DNA of 47,634 bases from Gammaproteobacteria bacterium (GTDB taxonomy: Bacteria > Pseudomonadota > Gammaproteobacteria > BMS3Bbin11). Position 1 is the stretch's first letter. Each line of letters starts with the position of its first letter. Below are positions 16,484 through 25,578 of this stretch, one piece after another. The translations under genes and the position numbers were made by a program. The notes below the pieces were generated by a model. It was not told where the DNA came from and did no database searches. It was given only the letters and a program-made list of their open reading frames with translations. The DNA lies in contig JAADJE010000023.1 in the NCBI GenBank assembly GCA_013150915.1, forward strand, positions 1-47,634, written 5' to 3'.

Positions 16484-17422
16484 TCAATCCAACAACGCTT
16501 TAAGCACCGCCGTCCAGGCCTTCGCAATATTCCTACGGTTATACCCTCCTCCTCCGGTTACGAGCAGTCTTCCCCGGCAGTGTTCATCGGCAATCTGGCA
16601 TAATTGTCGAGTTGCGTGCGCATGGGCATCCGGGGTCAATGCCATGTGTGTGATGGGGTCTCCAAGTACACTGTCTGCACCGGTCTGCAGGATAATGAAC
16701 TCAGGTTTTACAGTGGCCAGGAAATCTTCAATTTTCCCCCACGCATTATAAAAATCCTTATCCTGCACATTGGGAGGGGAGAGTGGAAGGTTCAGTTTGC
16801 TTCCTTTTGCGGCGCCGGTGCCAGTTTCTGAGCTGAAGCCGGTTCCAGGGTAAAGATAATGGCCATCTTCATGGATGTCCGCGATGTAAATATTCGGGTC
16901 ACTCTCATATTCATAGAACACACCGTCGCCATGATGGGCATCGATATCGATATAGGCAATGCGTAGAATTTTATGATTTCTGCGTAATTCCTCAATCAAT
17001 ATTCCGATATCGTTTATGGCACAGAAACCGGCGGCAGTGTCACGACGTGCGTGATGCAGTCCGGCTATCGGTACGAATACCCTTTTTGTCCTGCCAGACA
17101 TGATTCGTCGCGCGCCATCAAGTACGCTGCCAGCAACGACAGAGGCTGATTGATAGATACCCGGAAAGGCAGGGGTGTCACCACAATCCAGCGTACCTGA
17201 TCCCCTGGCAGATAGCCTGATTAGTTTTTCAATGTAGGTATGGGTATGAAAGTATTCCAGTTCATCTTTACTGGCGCTTACAGGCTTAGCAACAGTGACC
17301 TGCTTATTGAGATTTTGTTTGCAAGCATGTTTCCAGAAGGCATCCAGTCGATCCGGGCCAAATGGGTGGCCCTCTCCAAAGCCATAGGCGGCCAGTTCTT
17401 CTCCATAGTAGACTGTTATCAT
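16484..17422 (-). CDS. Histone-deacetylase-family amidohydrolase (AcuC-like)
   Basis: A zinc-dependent deacetylase-fold enzyme. Bacterial members act on acetylated proteins, polyamines or other acetyl amides. The 312-residue protein shows the tandem-His motif in AGLHHARRDTAAGFCAIND at about 123-141, the zinc ligands in YIDIDAHHGDGVFYEY, HEDGHYLYPGTG, QTGADSVLGDP and the glycine-rich VTGGGGYN near 296-303. All catalytic positions I can place are present. There is no signal peptide, so it is cytoplasmic. It is divergent from the binding-protein/GGDEF-EAL pair with about 100 bp between starts. The substrate is not evident; class assignment is firm, function is not. Confidence 0.9.
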   Translation of the reverse strand: MITVYYGEELAAYGFGEGHPFGPDRLDAFWKHACKQNLNKQVTVAKPVSASKDELEYFHTHTYIEKLIRLSARGSGTLDCGDTPAFPGIYQSASVVAGSVLDGARRIMSGRTKRVFVPIAGLHHARRDTAAGFCAINDIGILIEELRRNHKILRIAYIDIDAHHGDGVFYEYESDPNIYIADIHEDGHYLYPGTGFSSETGTGAAKGSKLNLPLSPPNVQDKDFYNAWGKIEDFLATVKPEFIILQTGADSVLGDPITHMALTPDAHAHATRQLCQIADEHCRGRLLVTGGGGYNRRNIAKAWTAVLKALLD

Positions 17423-17524
17423 ATCAATGTCAGAGGCTCCCTGATTATGAAAGCTGGCATGTATCGGATATTGTCATGATTTACGGGAAGATTGTAATAT
17501 GCAGGGATATAATTATTTAAAAAT

Positions 17525-18557
17525 ATGAAAAGCATAAATAAAAGAAAACCGCCAGACAACAGGCTACCCAGGAAAGTTAACGTTCTACTCCAGGGAGCCC
17601 TCGTGCTGATAATGATATTCGGTGTCACGTATAAAGCTTTTGCGTGGACATGTGTCTATGTCTCTTCCTATCACAAAGGTTACGCGTGGTCTGATGGTAT
17701 TGAACGTGCTTTACGTGACGAACTGGAAGGGCACTGTGATCTGATTCAGTTCAATATGGATACCAAACGGAATAAGGACGAGCTTTATAAAATAAAAAAA
17801 TCGAGAGAAATAGCGCACAAAATTAAGCAAATAAAACCGGACGTGTTGATCGTTTCGGATGATAATGCAGCAAAGTATCTTATCGTTCCCTATTTTAGAG
17901 GAGGGAAAATACCGGTAGTCTTTTCCGGTATAAACTGGACGGTTAAAGAATACGGCTTTCCAGCCAGTAATGTAACAGGGATGATAGAGGTAGCCCCGGT
18001 CAGTCCAATGTTGGAGTGGGCGCGTAAATTGACACAACAGGGAAAAAAGGGATTATATATTGGCGCAAATACGCTTACCGAAACAAAGTTCCTGAAACAG
18101 GTAGTGAAAGTATCGGCTGGTATCGGCTGGTATGGATATGATCGTAGACGGTATGCTGGTCGATACAATGGAAGCCTGGCAAAAAGCCTTCCGACAGGCA
18201 ACAGATGTTGATTTCATTATTTTAGGCAGTCCATCAGGTATTGTGGACTGGGACATAAGTTTGGCTGAAGAAATCGTAAGAAAGTCAGCCGGTAAACTTA
18301 CGCTGACAAACTATGACTGGATGATGTCTATTGCAATGCTTGGTTTCGTCGAAATTCCTGAGGAACATGGAAGATGGTCTGCAAAAGTATCGATTGCTAT
18401 CCAGGGAGGGCTGCCGATACAGCGGATACCGATAATTCCCAGTCGAAGATGGGAGGTATATGAGAACCCACAGTTGTTAAAGCTTTCAGGTATCGAGGTT
18501 TCAGAGGCTTTGCGTGCCAGGGCAAAAAAATTCAGTCAGGGTGTGAGATGGCAGTAA
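17525..18557 (+). pseudogene. ABC-type substrate-binding protein (ABC_sub_bind), frameshifted
   Basis: The gene reads as a periplasmic binding protein of the PF04392 type, but in two frames. The first (17525-18211) has an N-terminal hydrophobic signal (VLLQGALVLIMIFGVTYKAFA), then VYVSSYHKGYAWSDGIERAL, KPDVLIVSDDNAAKYL, PVVFSGINW and VTGMIEV, then turns to nonsense. The second (18132-18557) continues the family with VDGMLVDTMEAWQKAF, DFIILGSPSG and MLGFVEIPEEHG. The break is a 10-bp tandem duplication (TATCGGCTGG at 18111-18120 and 18121-18130). Removing one copy restores a single frame of about 340 residues, normal for the family. The end overlaps the GGDEF-EAL gene by 10 bp, so the pair was an operon in which the binding protein probably served the sensor. 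It could be recent inactivation, a slippage switch or an assembly error. Confidence 0.85.
18111..18130. repeat. 10-bp tandem duplication causing a frameshift
   Basis: TATCGGCTGG occurs twice head to tail inside the substrate-binding protein gene. Because 10 is not a multiple of 3, the second copy shifts the frame; deleting either copy joins VKVSAG directly to MDMIVDGM. Confidence 0.95.
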
Positions 18558-21322
18558 GTAAAAAGCTGTTGAAGCACTCCCGTCTACAAGGTCTTTTCTT
18601 TGCCGCACTTGTTCTTCTTGGTGGCGTGATTGTCATGCTTGCTGATTTACAAACAGAGAAAAAGAAGTTTCTGAATTATTCTGATCTCATCTATCAAGGA
18701 CTTGCTCAGCGCTTACTGACAGCAGAAGGGGTCATTACTGCCCTGGTCACATTCGGTCAGGATGATGATATTGATGGCAATAGTGCAGACAGTGCGCTTC
18801 AAGAATTGGTGCAAACTTATCCATATATTTACGCACTGACAAAACTCGACTGGGTCCGCTATCACGAACGCAGAGCCTATGAAAAAACCATGCAGGAAAA
18901 TGGCATGGCGGGCATGTTGATTCGCGAACATGATCAGGATAAGGATATTTTTATTAAGGCCAGAAGGAGAAATGCCTACCTGGTAACCAGTCTGGTGGTT
19001 CCTATGGAGCCCGTGACATCTCAATTGCTTGGCCTGGATCTGCTGGTGAATAATGAGGTTGAAGAAGCTGTTTATCTTGCGATGAAAAATAGTACGGTTT
19101 CTTTGATCAATAGTCCTAAATTTCTCAATGGCCGACCGGGCCTGGTCATGCTAAAAAATACCTACTTTGGCCGTTTACACCCTGAATCCCTGCTGGAAAG
19201 TAAGCGCCAGATTAATGGTGCCGTTATGCTCTATATCGATCAGAAGAATATGCTCTCTTCTATAATAAAGAATTTTCCTAATATTGATATCGGGGTGACA
19301 TTATTGGATATAAATTTGTCTGAATCAGATAAAAAAGTAGTGGCTGAAAATCAGGAGAATGTTCAAAAAATCTTACCGACTATGGTTACATTTACTCAGC
19401 AACGAGTAATTAGGGTAGCAAACCGTGATGTCCTGTTAAATGTGACCGGAAAGTATTCTCCCGGTTTAATGCAGATGATCATTGCAGTCGCTGTTATGCT
19501 GTTGATTGCCATTGCATTAAGAATGTGGAGTTCATCCCGTAAACAACAGATGATTGCATCAGTCAATCAGGAAAAAGCCTTTCAGGACTTGTTCAGTGAG
19601 CGTGAAAGGGCTGAAGTGACTTTAAGTTCTATCACAGATGCCGTGATTACCACAGATGACCATGACAAAATCACATTTCTGAACCCGGTTGCCGAAAAAT
19701 TTATGGGCGTCTCCAATGATGATGCCTTTGGTAAGCCAATTAATGATGTACTCCAGTTGGTTGATGAGCAGAGCAAGGAAGGTCTTGGTAACCCGCTGGA
19801 GTATTGCTTGGAAAAAATCGCAGCCAGCCCGGGTGGGAAGTCTACCCATATTCTCGCTATGCCTGATGAGCAGTCTCCTTTATCCGTTGATCTTTCATGT
19901 TCAAAATTAAAAGACATTCATGGAAATGAGATGGGTTCGGTTATCGTAATGCGAGACGTTACCCATGAAAGAGAGCTGAAAAATCAATTATCATACCAGG
20001 CCAGCCATGATTCCCTGACCGGTTTGGTGAACAGGGCAAAGTTTGAAGATGAGTTGAAAAAAGCGATTCTCACCTGTAATGAAGATGCCCCCGGCCATGT
20101 TCTGTGCTACATGGATCTTGATCAGTTTAAAGTAGTCAATGATACATGTGGGCATATAGCAGGAGATGCCCTGCTGAAGCAGTTGAGTCAGTTGCTGTGT
20201 AAACGAACTCGTGACAGCGATGTGCTGGCACGGCTCGGGGGTGATGAGTTTGGTTTGTTGTTGAGTAACTGTAATCTTGAGAACGCCATGCCAATCGCCA
20301 ACGCCCTACGGCTTTCTGTAAGGCAATTTATTTTTCGCTGGGATGGGCGTGCGTTTGAAGTGCGTATCAGCATTGGTGTTGTGGCTATCAATGACCCAAA
20401 CAGTACACATGCCGAATTGATGAGCGCCGCCGACGTTGCCTGCTACATTGCAAAAGAATCGGGCAGGGACTTTGTGCATGCCTACAAGCCGGAGGAAGAG
20501 TCTGTTACACAACACCATGAGCTTATGCAATGGTCACAAAAGATCCAGGATGCTCTGCGTACCGACAAGTTCCATTTAATGTTACAGACCATGGCGCCGC
20601 TACTTTCTGCGCAAGCCGACATCCAGGTACAGGAATTCCTGTTACGCATACGTATGGATGATGGCAGTATTGCTACACCCGCAACATTTATTCCCGCTGC
20701 AGAACGCTATGGGTTGATGCGTGATGTAGACATGTGGGTGATAGAACATTGCTTTGATATTATTCATGATATCAGGAATGACACAGATTCATCCGTCACA
20801 TATCTTTATAGTATTAATCTTTCTGGACAGTCGGTGGGTGATCCTGAAATCAGCGAATTCATTACCAGGAAGATCAAAGAGTATGATATTGATCCAAGCC
20901 AGATTATGCTGGAAATTACAGAGACGGCCGCCATTACAAATTTTCAGACAGCACTGGATTTTATTGACAGGCTCAGTGACATTGGCTGCCGTTTTGCGCT
21001 GGATGATTTTGGGGCGGGCCTGAGTTCGTTTGGTTACCTGAAACGAATGAAGGTTGACTTTTTGAAAATTGACGGACAGTTCGTCAAAGGTATGGCAGAA
21101 GACCCGATTGATCGTATGATGGTTAATAATATTACCCACCTGGCCTATGGGCTGGGTCTCTTTGTCATTGCGGAATCAGTCGAAGATGCAATATTGCTTG
21201 AAATGCTTCGTGATATAGGCGTTCATTTTGCCCAGGGTTATCATATTCAACGCCCTACCAGTATAGAAGAATGGAAGAAGGAAAATATGTTGAAGACAAT
21301 TTTTATGCGGACAGTACATTGA
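18548..21322 (+). CDS. Membrane sensor with PAS-GGDEF-EAL domains (c-di-GMP turnover)
   Basis: A 924-residue inner-membrane protein for cyclic di-GMP signalling. A first membrane helix (about 14-33) and a second (about 309-327) enclose a periplasmic sensor region of about 275 residues. Then come a PAS domain (about 352-470), a GGDEF domain with intact RLGGDEF (562-568) and an RxxD inhibitory site five residues before it, and an EAL-type domain. The EAL motif itself is EFL (E696), keeping the metal-binding Glu. LEITETAAI, the DDFGAG pair (D819, D820), KIDGQFV, AESVED and QGYHIQRP are all present, so phosphodiesterase activity is likely. The start overlaps the end of the upstream binding-protein gene. 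With that gene broken, the receptor may lack its ligand-binding partner. Confidence 0.92.
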   Translation: MAVSKKLLKHSRLQGLFFAALVLLGGVIVMLADLQTEKKKFLNYSDLIYQGLAQRLLTAEGVITALVTFGQDDDIDGNSADSALQELVQTYPYIYALTKLDWVRYHERRAYEKTMQENGMAGMLIREHDQDKDIFIKARRRNAYLVTSLVVPMEPVTSQLLGLDLLVNNEVEEAVYLAMKNSTVSLINSPKFLNGRPGLVMLKNTYFGRLHPESLLESKRQINGAVMLYIDQKNMLSSIIKNFPNIDIGVTLLDINLSESDKKVVAENQENVQKILPTMVTFTQQRVIRVANRDVLLNVTGKYSPGLMQMIIAVAVMLLIAIALRMWSSSRKQQMIASVNQEKAFQDLFSERERAEVTLSSITDAVITTDDHDKITFLNPVAEKFMGVSNDDAFGKPINDVLQLVDEQSKEGLGNPLEYCLEKIAASPGGKSTHILAMPDEQSPLSVDLSCSKLKDIHGNEMGSVIVMRDVTHERELKNQLSYQASHDSLTGLVNRAKFEDELKKAILTCNEDAPGHVLCYMDLDQFKVVNDTCGHIAGDALLKQLSQLLCKRTRDSDVLARLGGDEFGLLLSNCNLENAMPIANALRLSVRQFIFRWDGRAFEVRISIGVVAINDPNSTHAELMSAADVACYIAKESGRDFVHAYKPEEESVTQHHELMQWSQKIQDALRTDKFHLMLQTMAPLLSAQADIQVQEFLLRIRMDDGSIATPATFIPAAERYGLMRDVDMWVIEHCFDIIHDIRNDTDSSVTYLYSINLSGQSVGDPEISEFITRKIKEYDIDPSQIMLEITETAAITNFQTALDFIDRLSDIGCRFALDDFGAGLSSFGYLKRMKVDFLKIDGQFVKGMAEDPIDRMMVNNITHLAYGLGLFVIAESVEDAILLEMLRDIGVHFAQGYHIQRPTSIEEWKKENMLKTIFMRTVH

Positions 21323-21403
21323 TTATTTTTGTTTGTGCTGGCGCACAGCGGGGTCTCGGTGCGCCTACATGTGTCTCAGATTTTCGCTTTCTTCTTTCCC
21401 ATT

Positions 21404-21670
21404 TTAAAACTCTTCAGGGGTATAAGCCCTAATACTCAAGGCATGAATTTCAGATTTCATGGCATCGCCGAGGGCCGCATAAATAGCCCGATGACGTTGT
21501 ACGGTATTCATACCGTTAAAGGCTTCCGTGACAATGATTACATCAAAATGACCACCCCCCGCTTTGGCTCCTTCATGCCCGACATGTTCGTGCGAGCGGT
21601 CAATTATTTCCAGATTTTCCGGTGACAGGGATACGGTTAATTTTTCACGAATCATCTCTATGCGGTTCAT
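21404..21670 (-). CDS. BolA family protein
   Basis: An 88-residue BolA-type protein. These proteins pair with monothiol glutaredoxins to handle [2Fe-2S] clusters, and E. coli BolA also affects cell shape genes. [21 protein letters not shown] and [29 protein letters not shown] match the class, with the helix-turn-helix-like KH-type fold. I placed the start at ATG 21670, which overlaps the yciI stop (ATGA); an upstream in-frame start (21751) would add 27 residues unlike the family. yciI-bolA adjacency is common in Gammaproteobacteria. Confidence 0.93.
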   Translation of the reverse strand: MNRIEMIREKLTVSLSPENLEIIDRSHEHVGHEGAKAGGGHFDVIIVTEAFNGMNTVQRHRAIYAALGDAMKSEIHALSIRAYTPEEF

Positions 21671-21969
21671 TGTGGGAAGACCTTTTTGTAGGGTTTTACA
21701 GAAACAGCTGAATAAACACCTGCTTTGATGTAGGGGTCGCTCTCGGCCCATTGCTGAGCTGCAGATAATGAACTGAACTCGGCAACAATCAGACTACCGA
21801 TAAACCCTGCCGGGCCAGGGTCTTCCGAATCAATACCCGGAAAGGGGCCAGCAGTGAGCAGGCGCCCTTCATCTTGTAACTGTTCAAGTCGTGACAGGTG
21901 TTCCTGCCTTACTGATAAGCGCCTGTCAAGGCTCTCAGGGACATCGGTTCCAATTATGACGTAATACAT
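21667..21969 (-). CDS. yciI: YciI family protein
   Basis: A 100-residue YCII-domain protein (ferredoxin-like fold, dimeric; biochemical role unclear, possibly enzyme-like through a conserved His/Asp pair). It begins [28 protein letters not shown] and includes [13 protein letters not shown] and [20 protein letters not shown] followed by [16 protein letters not shown]. The start at ATG 21969 gives the normal family length; the longer frame to 22059 adds 30 residues not seen in YciI proteins. It is translationally coupled to bolA by a 4-base overlap. Confidence 0.93.
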   Translation of the reverse strand: MYYVIIGTDVPESLDRRLSVRQEHLSRLEQLQDEGRLLTAGPFPGIDSEDPGPAGFIGSLIVAEFSSLSAAQQWAESDPYIKAGVYSAVSVKPYKKVFPQ

Positions 21970-22159
21970 TTGTTCGCTCTGAAAAAAATGGCCCTTGTAT
22001 TGTCGCATCGTCTCTGAGTATTTTCCAATCCATGAAGGCATCTGAAGGGAGGAGACCAAAATTGTCTCTCAGTCGGTTTTCAGGGCCTGTATTCGGGCCA
22101 TTCCATATCAGCTATAATGTGCGGCTTGATGATATTTTTATCTGCTACAGCACACACAT

Positions 22160-22780
22160 ATGGCCCAATATTTCGAAATCCACCCTGAAAATCCTCAGCA
22201 ACGTTTGATTTATCAGGCTGTAGAAATTTTGAACCAGGGTGGCGTCATCGCCTATCCAACCGATTCCAGTTATGCGCTGGGTTGTCACATTGGTGACAAA
22301 CAGGCGCTGGATAGAATTCGCACCATCCGGCGAGTAGATGCCACGCATAATTTCACTCTGGTCTGCCGTGACTTATCCGAGTTGTCGACCTATGCAAAAG
22401 TTGAAAATAACGTTTATCGATTATTAAAGCACTACACCCCCGGACCCTATACCTTCATTCTAAAAGCAACGGGCGAGGTGCCGCGCCGTCTGCAGAATCC
22501 TAAACGCAAGACCATCGGCCTCCGGGTACCGGATAACAATATTACCCTGGCCCTACTGGAACAGTTACAACAGCCCATAATGAGCAGTACACTCATTCTG
22601 CCGCATGAAAATCTGCCTCTGAGTAACCCGGATGACATCCGCGAGCAGCTGGAGCATCAAGTTGATCTGGTTATCGATGGTGGGTTCTGTGGGCTGGAAG
22701 CCACGACAGTGGTCGATATGGTCAATGGCGTGCCAGAGATTATCAGACGGGGGAAGGGGGATCCGGAGCCTTTTGAATAA
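22160..22780 (+). CDS. yciO: YciO family protein (Sua5/YrdC fold)
   Basis: A 206-residue protein, exactly the length of E. coli YciO and very similar from the first residues (IHPENPQQRLIYQAVEI). It has the YrdC-fold signatures GGVIAYPTDSSYALGC, HNFTLVCRDLSELSTYA, TPGPYTFILKAT, NPKRKTIGLRVPDN and VDLVIDGG. Related TsaC/Sua5 enzymes make threonylcarbamoyl-adenylate for tRNA t6A. YciO is a paralogue with weaker or unclear participation, so I do not call it TsaC. It is divergent from yciI-bolA. Confidence 0.93.
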   Translation: MAQYFEIHPENPQQRLIYQAVEILNQGGVIAYPTDSSYALGCHIGDKQALDRIRTIRRVDATHNFTLVCRDLSELSTYAKVENNVYRLLKHYTPGPYTFILKATGEVPRRLQNPKRKTIGLRVPDNNITLALLEQLQQPIMSSTLILPHENLPLSNPDDIREQLEHQVDLVIDGGFCGLEATTVVDMVNGVPEIIRRGKGDPEPFE

Positions 22781-22786
22781 CAACAG

Positions 22787-22814
22787 AAGTTTTACGTGTT
22801 ACGTTTTACGTAAA
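22787..22814 (+). repeat. Single 7-bp-period array after yciO
   Basis: Four head-to-tail 7-mers (AAGTTTT, ACGTGTT, ACGTTTT, ACGTAAA) start 7 bp after the yciO stop. GT sits at positions 3-4 of every unit, the same phase as the arms of elements A, C and D, but there is no partner array or core here. Confidence 0.65.
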
Positions 22815-22864
22815 CCATAAACTGTAATAGGTTCATTTCAACTGAAACCAGTTATAATCTACCC

Positions 22865-23539
22865 ATGCAAGAGCTCTCATTAATTCAAAAATTAGTCACC
22901 TGGGCTGTTCCCGTGTTGTTTGCTATCACGGTGCATGAGGTGGCACATGGTTGGGTGGCGCTTCGTTTCGGGGACAGTACGGCCAAGATGGCCGGTCGCC
23001 TTACTCTAAATCCTCTCAAACATGTGGACCTTGTTGGAACAGTGTTGGTTCCTGGTCTGCTCTTATTATTGGGCGGTTTTCTCTTCGGCTGGGCAAAGCC
23101 TGTGCCGGTCAATTTTTCCGCTCTTAACAATCCGAAGCGGGACATGATTTTTGTTGCACTTGCCGGACCCGGAGCGAATCTGGTGATGGCTTTTTTCTGG
23201 GGATTGGTTGGCCTGATCGCGCAGTACCTGCCGGGCTATGCTGCTTTACCGCTACTGTTTATGTCTGTCGCGGGGCTTTACATCAACGCCATTCTGATGC
23301 TGCTCAACCTGATACCTGTGCCGCCGCTGGATGGCGGCAGGGTGGCGGTTGGATTACTGCCAATATCTTTGGCAAGACCCTATAGCAAGTTGGAGCCCTA
23401 TGGTCTGTTTATCATCCTGGGTCTTCTGGCAACGGGCATGCTGGGAAAGATTCTGATTTTACCCCTTATTACGTTCCTTTTATTTATGGCATCATTGTTC
23501 TCTATTGATGTATTTGAATTATATAAATATATAACCTGA
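22865..23539 (+). CDS. Site-2 protease family (M50) membrane metalloprotease
   Basis: A 224-residue integral membrane zinc protease of the M50/S2P family lacking PDZ domains. The HExxH zinc motif is H24-E25-x-x-H28 in ITVHEVAHGWVALRFGD, and the third ligand region is PPLDGG (153-158) in NLIPVPPLDGGRVAVGLLP. About five or six hydrophobic segments surround these. Substrates of this short class are generally unknown. It lies 13 bp upstream of trpS at the head of the trpS-scpA-scpB-rluB group, a common gammaproteobacterial arrangement. Confidence 0.93.
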   Translation: MQELSLIQKLVTWAVPVLFAITVHEVAHGWVALRFGDSTAKMAGRLTLNPLKHVDLVGTVLVPGLLLLLGGFLFGWAKPVPVNFSALNNPKRDMIFVALAGPGANLVMAFFWGLVGLIAQYLPGYAALPLLFMSVAGLYINAILMLLNLIPVPPLDGGRVAVGLLPISLARPYSKLEPYGLFIILGLLATGMLGKILILPLITFLLFMASLFSIDVFELYKYIT

Positions 23540-23552
23540 CACGGAGTCTAGA

Positions 23553-24770
23553 TTGATAACAACCTCTGGCAGACCGGAAAGAGTGGTTTCCGGCATGCGT
23601 CCCACAGGTCGTCTACACCTTGGGCATTATCATGGCGTGTTGAAAAACTGGGTGAGTCTGCAGCATGAATATGACTGTTTTTTCTTTGTCGCAGACTGGC
23701 ATGCCCTGACGACCCATTATGAAGAGCCAAATGTCATCTCCGAGAGTATTCAGGATATGGTGATTGACTGGTTGGCGGCGGGTATCGATCCCGGAAATGC
23801 GACGTTGTTTATTCAGTCTCGAGTGCCGGAACATGCTGAGTTATCACTGTTATTATCCATGTTTATGCCGTTGGGCCGGCTGGAACGGGTGCCAAGTTTC
23901 AAAGATCAACAGGCGAAACTGCGTGAACGTGATCTGGCCACGCTGGGTTTTCTCGGCTATCCCTTACTGCAGGCCGCTGATATTCTGATCTACCACGCGG
24001 GTCTGGTTCCGGTCGGCGAAGACCAGGTGCCGCATATCGAGTTAACCCGAGAAATCGCTCGTCGCTTTAACCATTTATATGGACGGGAACCCGGTTTTGA
24101 AGAAAAAGCCGAAGCCGCAGTTGACAAAATGGGTAAGAAGCCAGCGAAAATGTACAGAAGTTTGCGCACGGCCTACACAGAACGGGGTGATCATGAGGCA
24201 CTGGCACGAGCACATGCCCTGCTGGATGATCAGAAGAACCTTACGCTAGGTGATAAGGAGCGCCTTTTTGGTTACCTGGAAGGGGGCGGTCGCGTGATTC
24301 TTGTCGAGCCTGAAGCCAGACTGACCAAGGCCTCCAGGGTACCCGGTCTTGATGGCCAGAAGATGTCAAAATCCTACAACAACACTATCAAACTGCGCGA
24401 GGATCCTGTGAAGCTGGAAAAAACCCTGCGGGCAATGCCAACAGACCCGGCACGCGTACGTCGCACCGACCCCGGCGAACCCGGTAAATGCCCGGTCTGG
24501 CAGTTCCACCTGATCTACTCCAGTGATGAAGTTCGTCGTTGGGTAGAAGAAGGCTGTACCACTGCAGGCATAGGTTGTCTGGATTGTAAAAAGCCACTCA
24601 TCGATGCTTTGTTGGAAGAACAAGGCAAGTTAAGCGAACGTGCCAAGCCGTATATTAATGACCCCAGTCTGGTGCGGAATATTATTTCGGACGGTTGTGA
24701 GCGGGCACGAGAAGTTGCAGAAGAGACTATGCGCGAAGTGCGTGAGAATATGGGCCTGGACTGGAATTAG
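23553..24770 (+). CDS. trpS: Tryptophanyl-tRNA synthetase
   Basis: Charges tRNA-Trp. The 405-residue protein has the HIGH motif as HLGH in RPTGRLHLGHYHGVL and the KMSKS loop in LDGQKMSKSYNNTIKLREDP. ADWHALTTHYEEP, FIQSRVPEH and GEDQVPHIELTREIARRFN match the class Ic active site. It is longer than E. coli TrpS (about 334) because of an insert of roughly 70 residues before KMSKS, as in the long forms of several Gammaproteobacteria. The start is TTG, chosen because ACGGAG lies 6 nt upstream and the frame begins there. Confidence 0.96.
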   Translation: MITTSGRPERVVSGMRPTGRLHLGHYHGVLKNWVSLQHEYDCFFFVADWHALTTHYEEPNVISESIQDMVIDWLAAGIDPGNATLFIQSRVPEHAELSLLLSMFMPLGRLERVPSFKDQQAKLRERDLATLGFLGYPLLQAADILIYHAGLVPVGEDQVPHIELTREIARRFNHLYGREPGFEEKAEAAVDKMGKKPAKMYRSLRTAYTERGDHEALARAHALLDDQKNLTLGDKERLFGYLEGGGRVILVEPEARLTKASRVPGLDGQKMSKSYNNTIKLREDPVKLEKTLRAMPTDPARVRRTDPGEPGKCPVWQFHLIYSSDEVRRWVEEGCTTAGIGCLDCKKPLIDALLEEQGKLSERAKPYINDPSLVRNIISDGCERAREVAEETMREVRENMGLDWN

Positions 24771-24783
24771 CTGGAGATATTCA

Positions 24784-25578
24784 ATGACACAGGAAAGTAT
24801 CCAGAAGGAAATGCCCTTCGCAATGGTGCGCGGTGAAATTGTGACTGAACTACCGAAAGATCTTTATATCCCCCCTGAAGCGATGGAGGTCTTTCTGGAT
24901 ACTTTTGAAGGACCGCTGGACTTATTGCTGTATCTAATTCGCAAGCAGAACCTGGATATTCTGGATATTCCTGTTGCTGAAATTACCCGCCAGTATATGG
25001 GCTATATTGACCTTATGCAGATGATGAACCTGGATCTTGCCTCCGAGTATATGGTCATGGCAGCCATGCTGGCCGAGATAAAATCCCGCATGTTATTACC
25101 CCGCCTGGAACCTGAAGCTGAGGATGAGGAAGACCCTCGTGCTTTACTGGTTTGTCGGCTACAGGAATATGAGCGTTATCGGCAGGCGGCACTGGACATT
25201 GAAAAGTTACCGCGGGTGGGGCGGGATATCTATCTGTCAAATCCTGTGCGAGACCATATAAAAATGAAGAGGAATGACCCACATGTTGAGATTCATGATT
25301 TACTGATGGCATTTTCACAAGTAATGAAACGGGTTGATGAGATGAAAAGTTTTAATATCAATCGTGAGATCCTGTCGATCAGGGAGCGTATGAGTATAGT
25401 TCTTGATCAGGTCAATAACAGGGACTTCATTGCTTTCGAGTCTTTATTCGAAAAGGAGGAAGGAAAAATGGGCATGGTGGTTACCTTCATGGCTATTCTC
25501 GAACTATTGAAAGAGAACCTGATACTGATCATTCAGAATGAACAGTTTGCATCGATCCATGTGAAAGCGGTGGCGTAG
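24784..25578 (+). CDS. scpA: Segregation and condensation protein A
   Basis: Kleisin subunit that bridges the SMC dimer heads in chromosome condensation. The 264-residue product contains the family's N-terminal block VFLDTFEGPLDLLLYLIRKQNLDI with PVAEITRQYMGYI and SEYMVMAAMLAEIKSRMLLP. The C-terminal winged-helix part is at about 200-264. ATG 24784, with GGAG about 8 nt upstream, is the start; an in-frame upstream start (24640) lies inside trpS and adds non-family residues. No smc gene is in the window. Confidence 0.95.
   Translation: MTQESIQKEMPFAMVRGEIVTELPKDLYIPPEAMEVFLDTFEGPLDLLLYLIRKQNLDILDIPVAEITRQYMGYIDLMQMMNLDLASEYMVMAAMLAEIKSRMLLPRLEPEAEDEEDPRALLVCRLQEYERYRQAALDIEKLPRVGRDIYLSNPVRDHIKMKRNDPHVEIHDLLMAFSQVMKRVDEMKSFNINREILSIRERMSIVLDQVNNRDFIAFESLFEKEEGKMGMVVTFMAILELLKENLILIIQNEQFASIHVKAVA

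Noticed and set aside
22160-22780. Calling the YrdC-fold gene tsaC
   Set aside because: Length and sequence follow E. coli YciO closely; the essential TsaC/Sua5 is probably encoded elsewhere.
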